Source: a virus. Taken from it: a stretch of DNA of 24,203 nt. A program made the position numbers and the translations under genes. The stretch covers positions 1 to 24,203 of the IMG/VR virus record IMGVR_UViG_3300032242_000510; one strand, given 5' to 3'. Positions 24,072 to 24,203 of this stretch are shown in pieces (the stretch's first letter is position 1; each line of letters begins with the position of its first letter). Under the pieces are notes generated by a model, which did not search any database, was not told the origin of the DNA, and saw only the letters and a list, made by a program, of their open reading frames with translations.

Positions 24072-24167
24072 GTAGACGTGAGTGGAACATGGTATACCTC
24101 CAGCTTGCTGGGATAGGGCCTTGCCCTTAGGGTGGCTTTGTAGGTTCGAATCCTACCGTCTACACCA
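24072..24167 (+). tRNA. tRNA-like gene, long variable region, anticodon uncertain (possibly Ser-GCU)
   Basis: The 96-base element has a perfect 7-bp acceptor stem (GTAGACG 24072-24078 with CGTCTAC 24157-24163), discriminator A, encoded CCA at 24165-24167, and a perfect T arm (GTAGG-TTCGAAT-CCTAC, 24140-24156). The middle 61 bases fit a class II tRNA by length, with GG in a D-loop-like position and a strong variable hairpin. The anticodon arm is poor: placing T33 at 24106 gives GCU, but the flanking stem has two mismatches. CCAGC-TT-GCTGG (24100-24111) instead makes a tight local hairpin. It may be a degenerate tRNA, a tRNA with an unusual core, or a tRNA mimic. Confidence 0.6.
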
Positions 24168-24186
24168 TTTTACAACTTAGGCAAAG

Positions 24187-24203
24187 AAAGAGGCAAAAAT
24201 GAA
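24187..24203 (+). other. Probable ribosome binding site and start of a gene cut by the window edge
   Basis: AAAGAGG at 24187-24193 is followed five bases later by ATG at 24199-24201. Only the start is visible, so nothing can be said of the product. It would follow the tRNA-like gene by 31 bases on the same strand. Confidence 0.4.

Noticed and set aside
24124-24136. Leu-UAG anticodon reading (CTTAGGG loop) in the tRNA-like gene
   Set aside because: The closing stem needs an 8-base loop and leaves only three bases before the T arm, with an extra hairpin on the wrong side; not compatible with a Leu tRNA.
24072-24167. tmRNA or a tmRNA fragment
   Set aside because: The element is complete at 96 bases, has no tag-coding stretch, and lacks the G-U pair and reduced D-arm expected for tmRNA.
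1-24203. RiPP cluster with precursor peptide
   Set aside because: I found no short gene with a ribosome binding site and leader-like sequence next to the SPASM enzymes; the gaps are too small to hide one.

Overview
The window is AT-rich, with almost no non-coding sequence, and holds an unusually dense set of enzyme genes. I read 26 protein genes, one cut by the left edge, plus one tRNA-like gene near the right edge; the start of a further gene is just visible at the very end. There are no ribosomal RNA, insertion-sequence, CRISPR, structural-virion or replication genes. Tight packing with 4-, 5- and 8-base overlaps, an RNA gene with encoded CCA, low GC and boxes resembling T4 late promoters suggest a large tailed phage of a marine bacterium (cyanophage or pelagiphage type, probably a metagenomic contig). 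No hallmark phage gene is present, so a small-genome marine bacterium remains possible.

The genes lie in blocks that alternate strand seven times: minus (1-1844: Fe/2OG oxygenase, orphan two-domain protein), plus (1942-3390: ANL adenylating enzyme), minus (3391-4598: GNAT-like, degenerate-kinase-like), plus (4630-9423: two tandem radical SAM, three Fe/2OG oxygenase-like, SGNH hydrolase), minus (9389-12771: Fe/2OG, kinase-like, B12-type radical SAM, Fe/2OG), plus (12810-18030: short PLP-fold protein, two SGNH, twitch-type radical SAM, orphan, radical SAM), minus (18010-24037: five radical SAM and one methyltransferase), then plus (tRNA-like gene and beyond). Convergent block ends touch or overlap and carry inverted repeats. 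Divergent starts carry TAAATA boxes very close to the start codons.

Ten radical SAM enzymes, six predicted non-haem iron oxygenases, three SGNH hydrolases, two kinase-like proteins, an acyl/aminoacyl-adenylating enzyme, a PLP-fold enzyme, an acetyltransferase-like protein and a methyltransferase in 24 kb look like a biosynthetic or macromolecule-modifying system. Its substrate cannot be read from the sequence. Candidates are a surface glycan or lipid, a phage or host protein, a small molecule, or a modified nucleotide. Several genes are clear paralogue pairs, so the system appears to have grown by local duplication.
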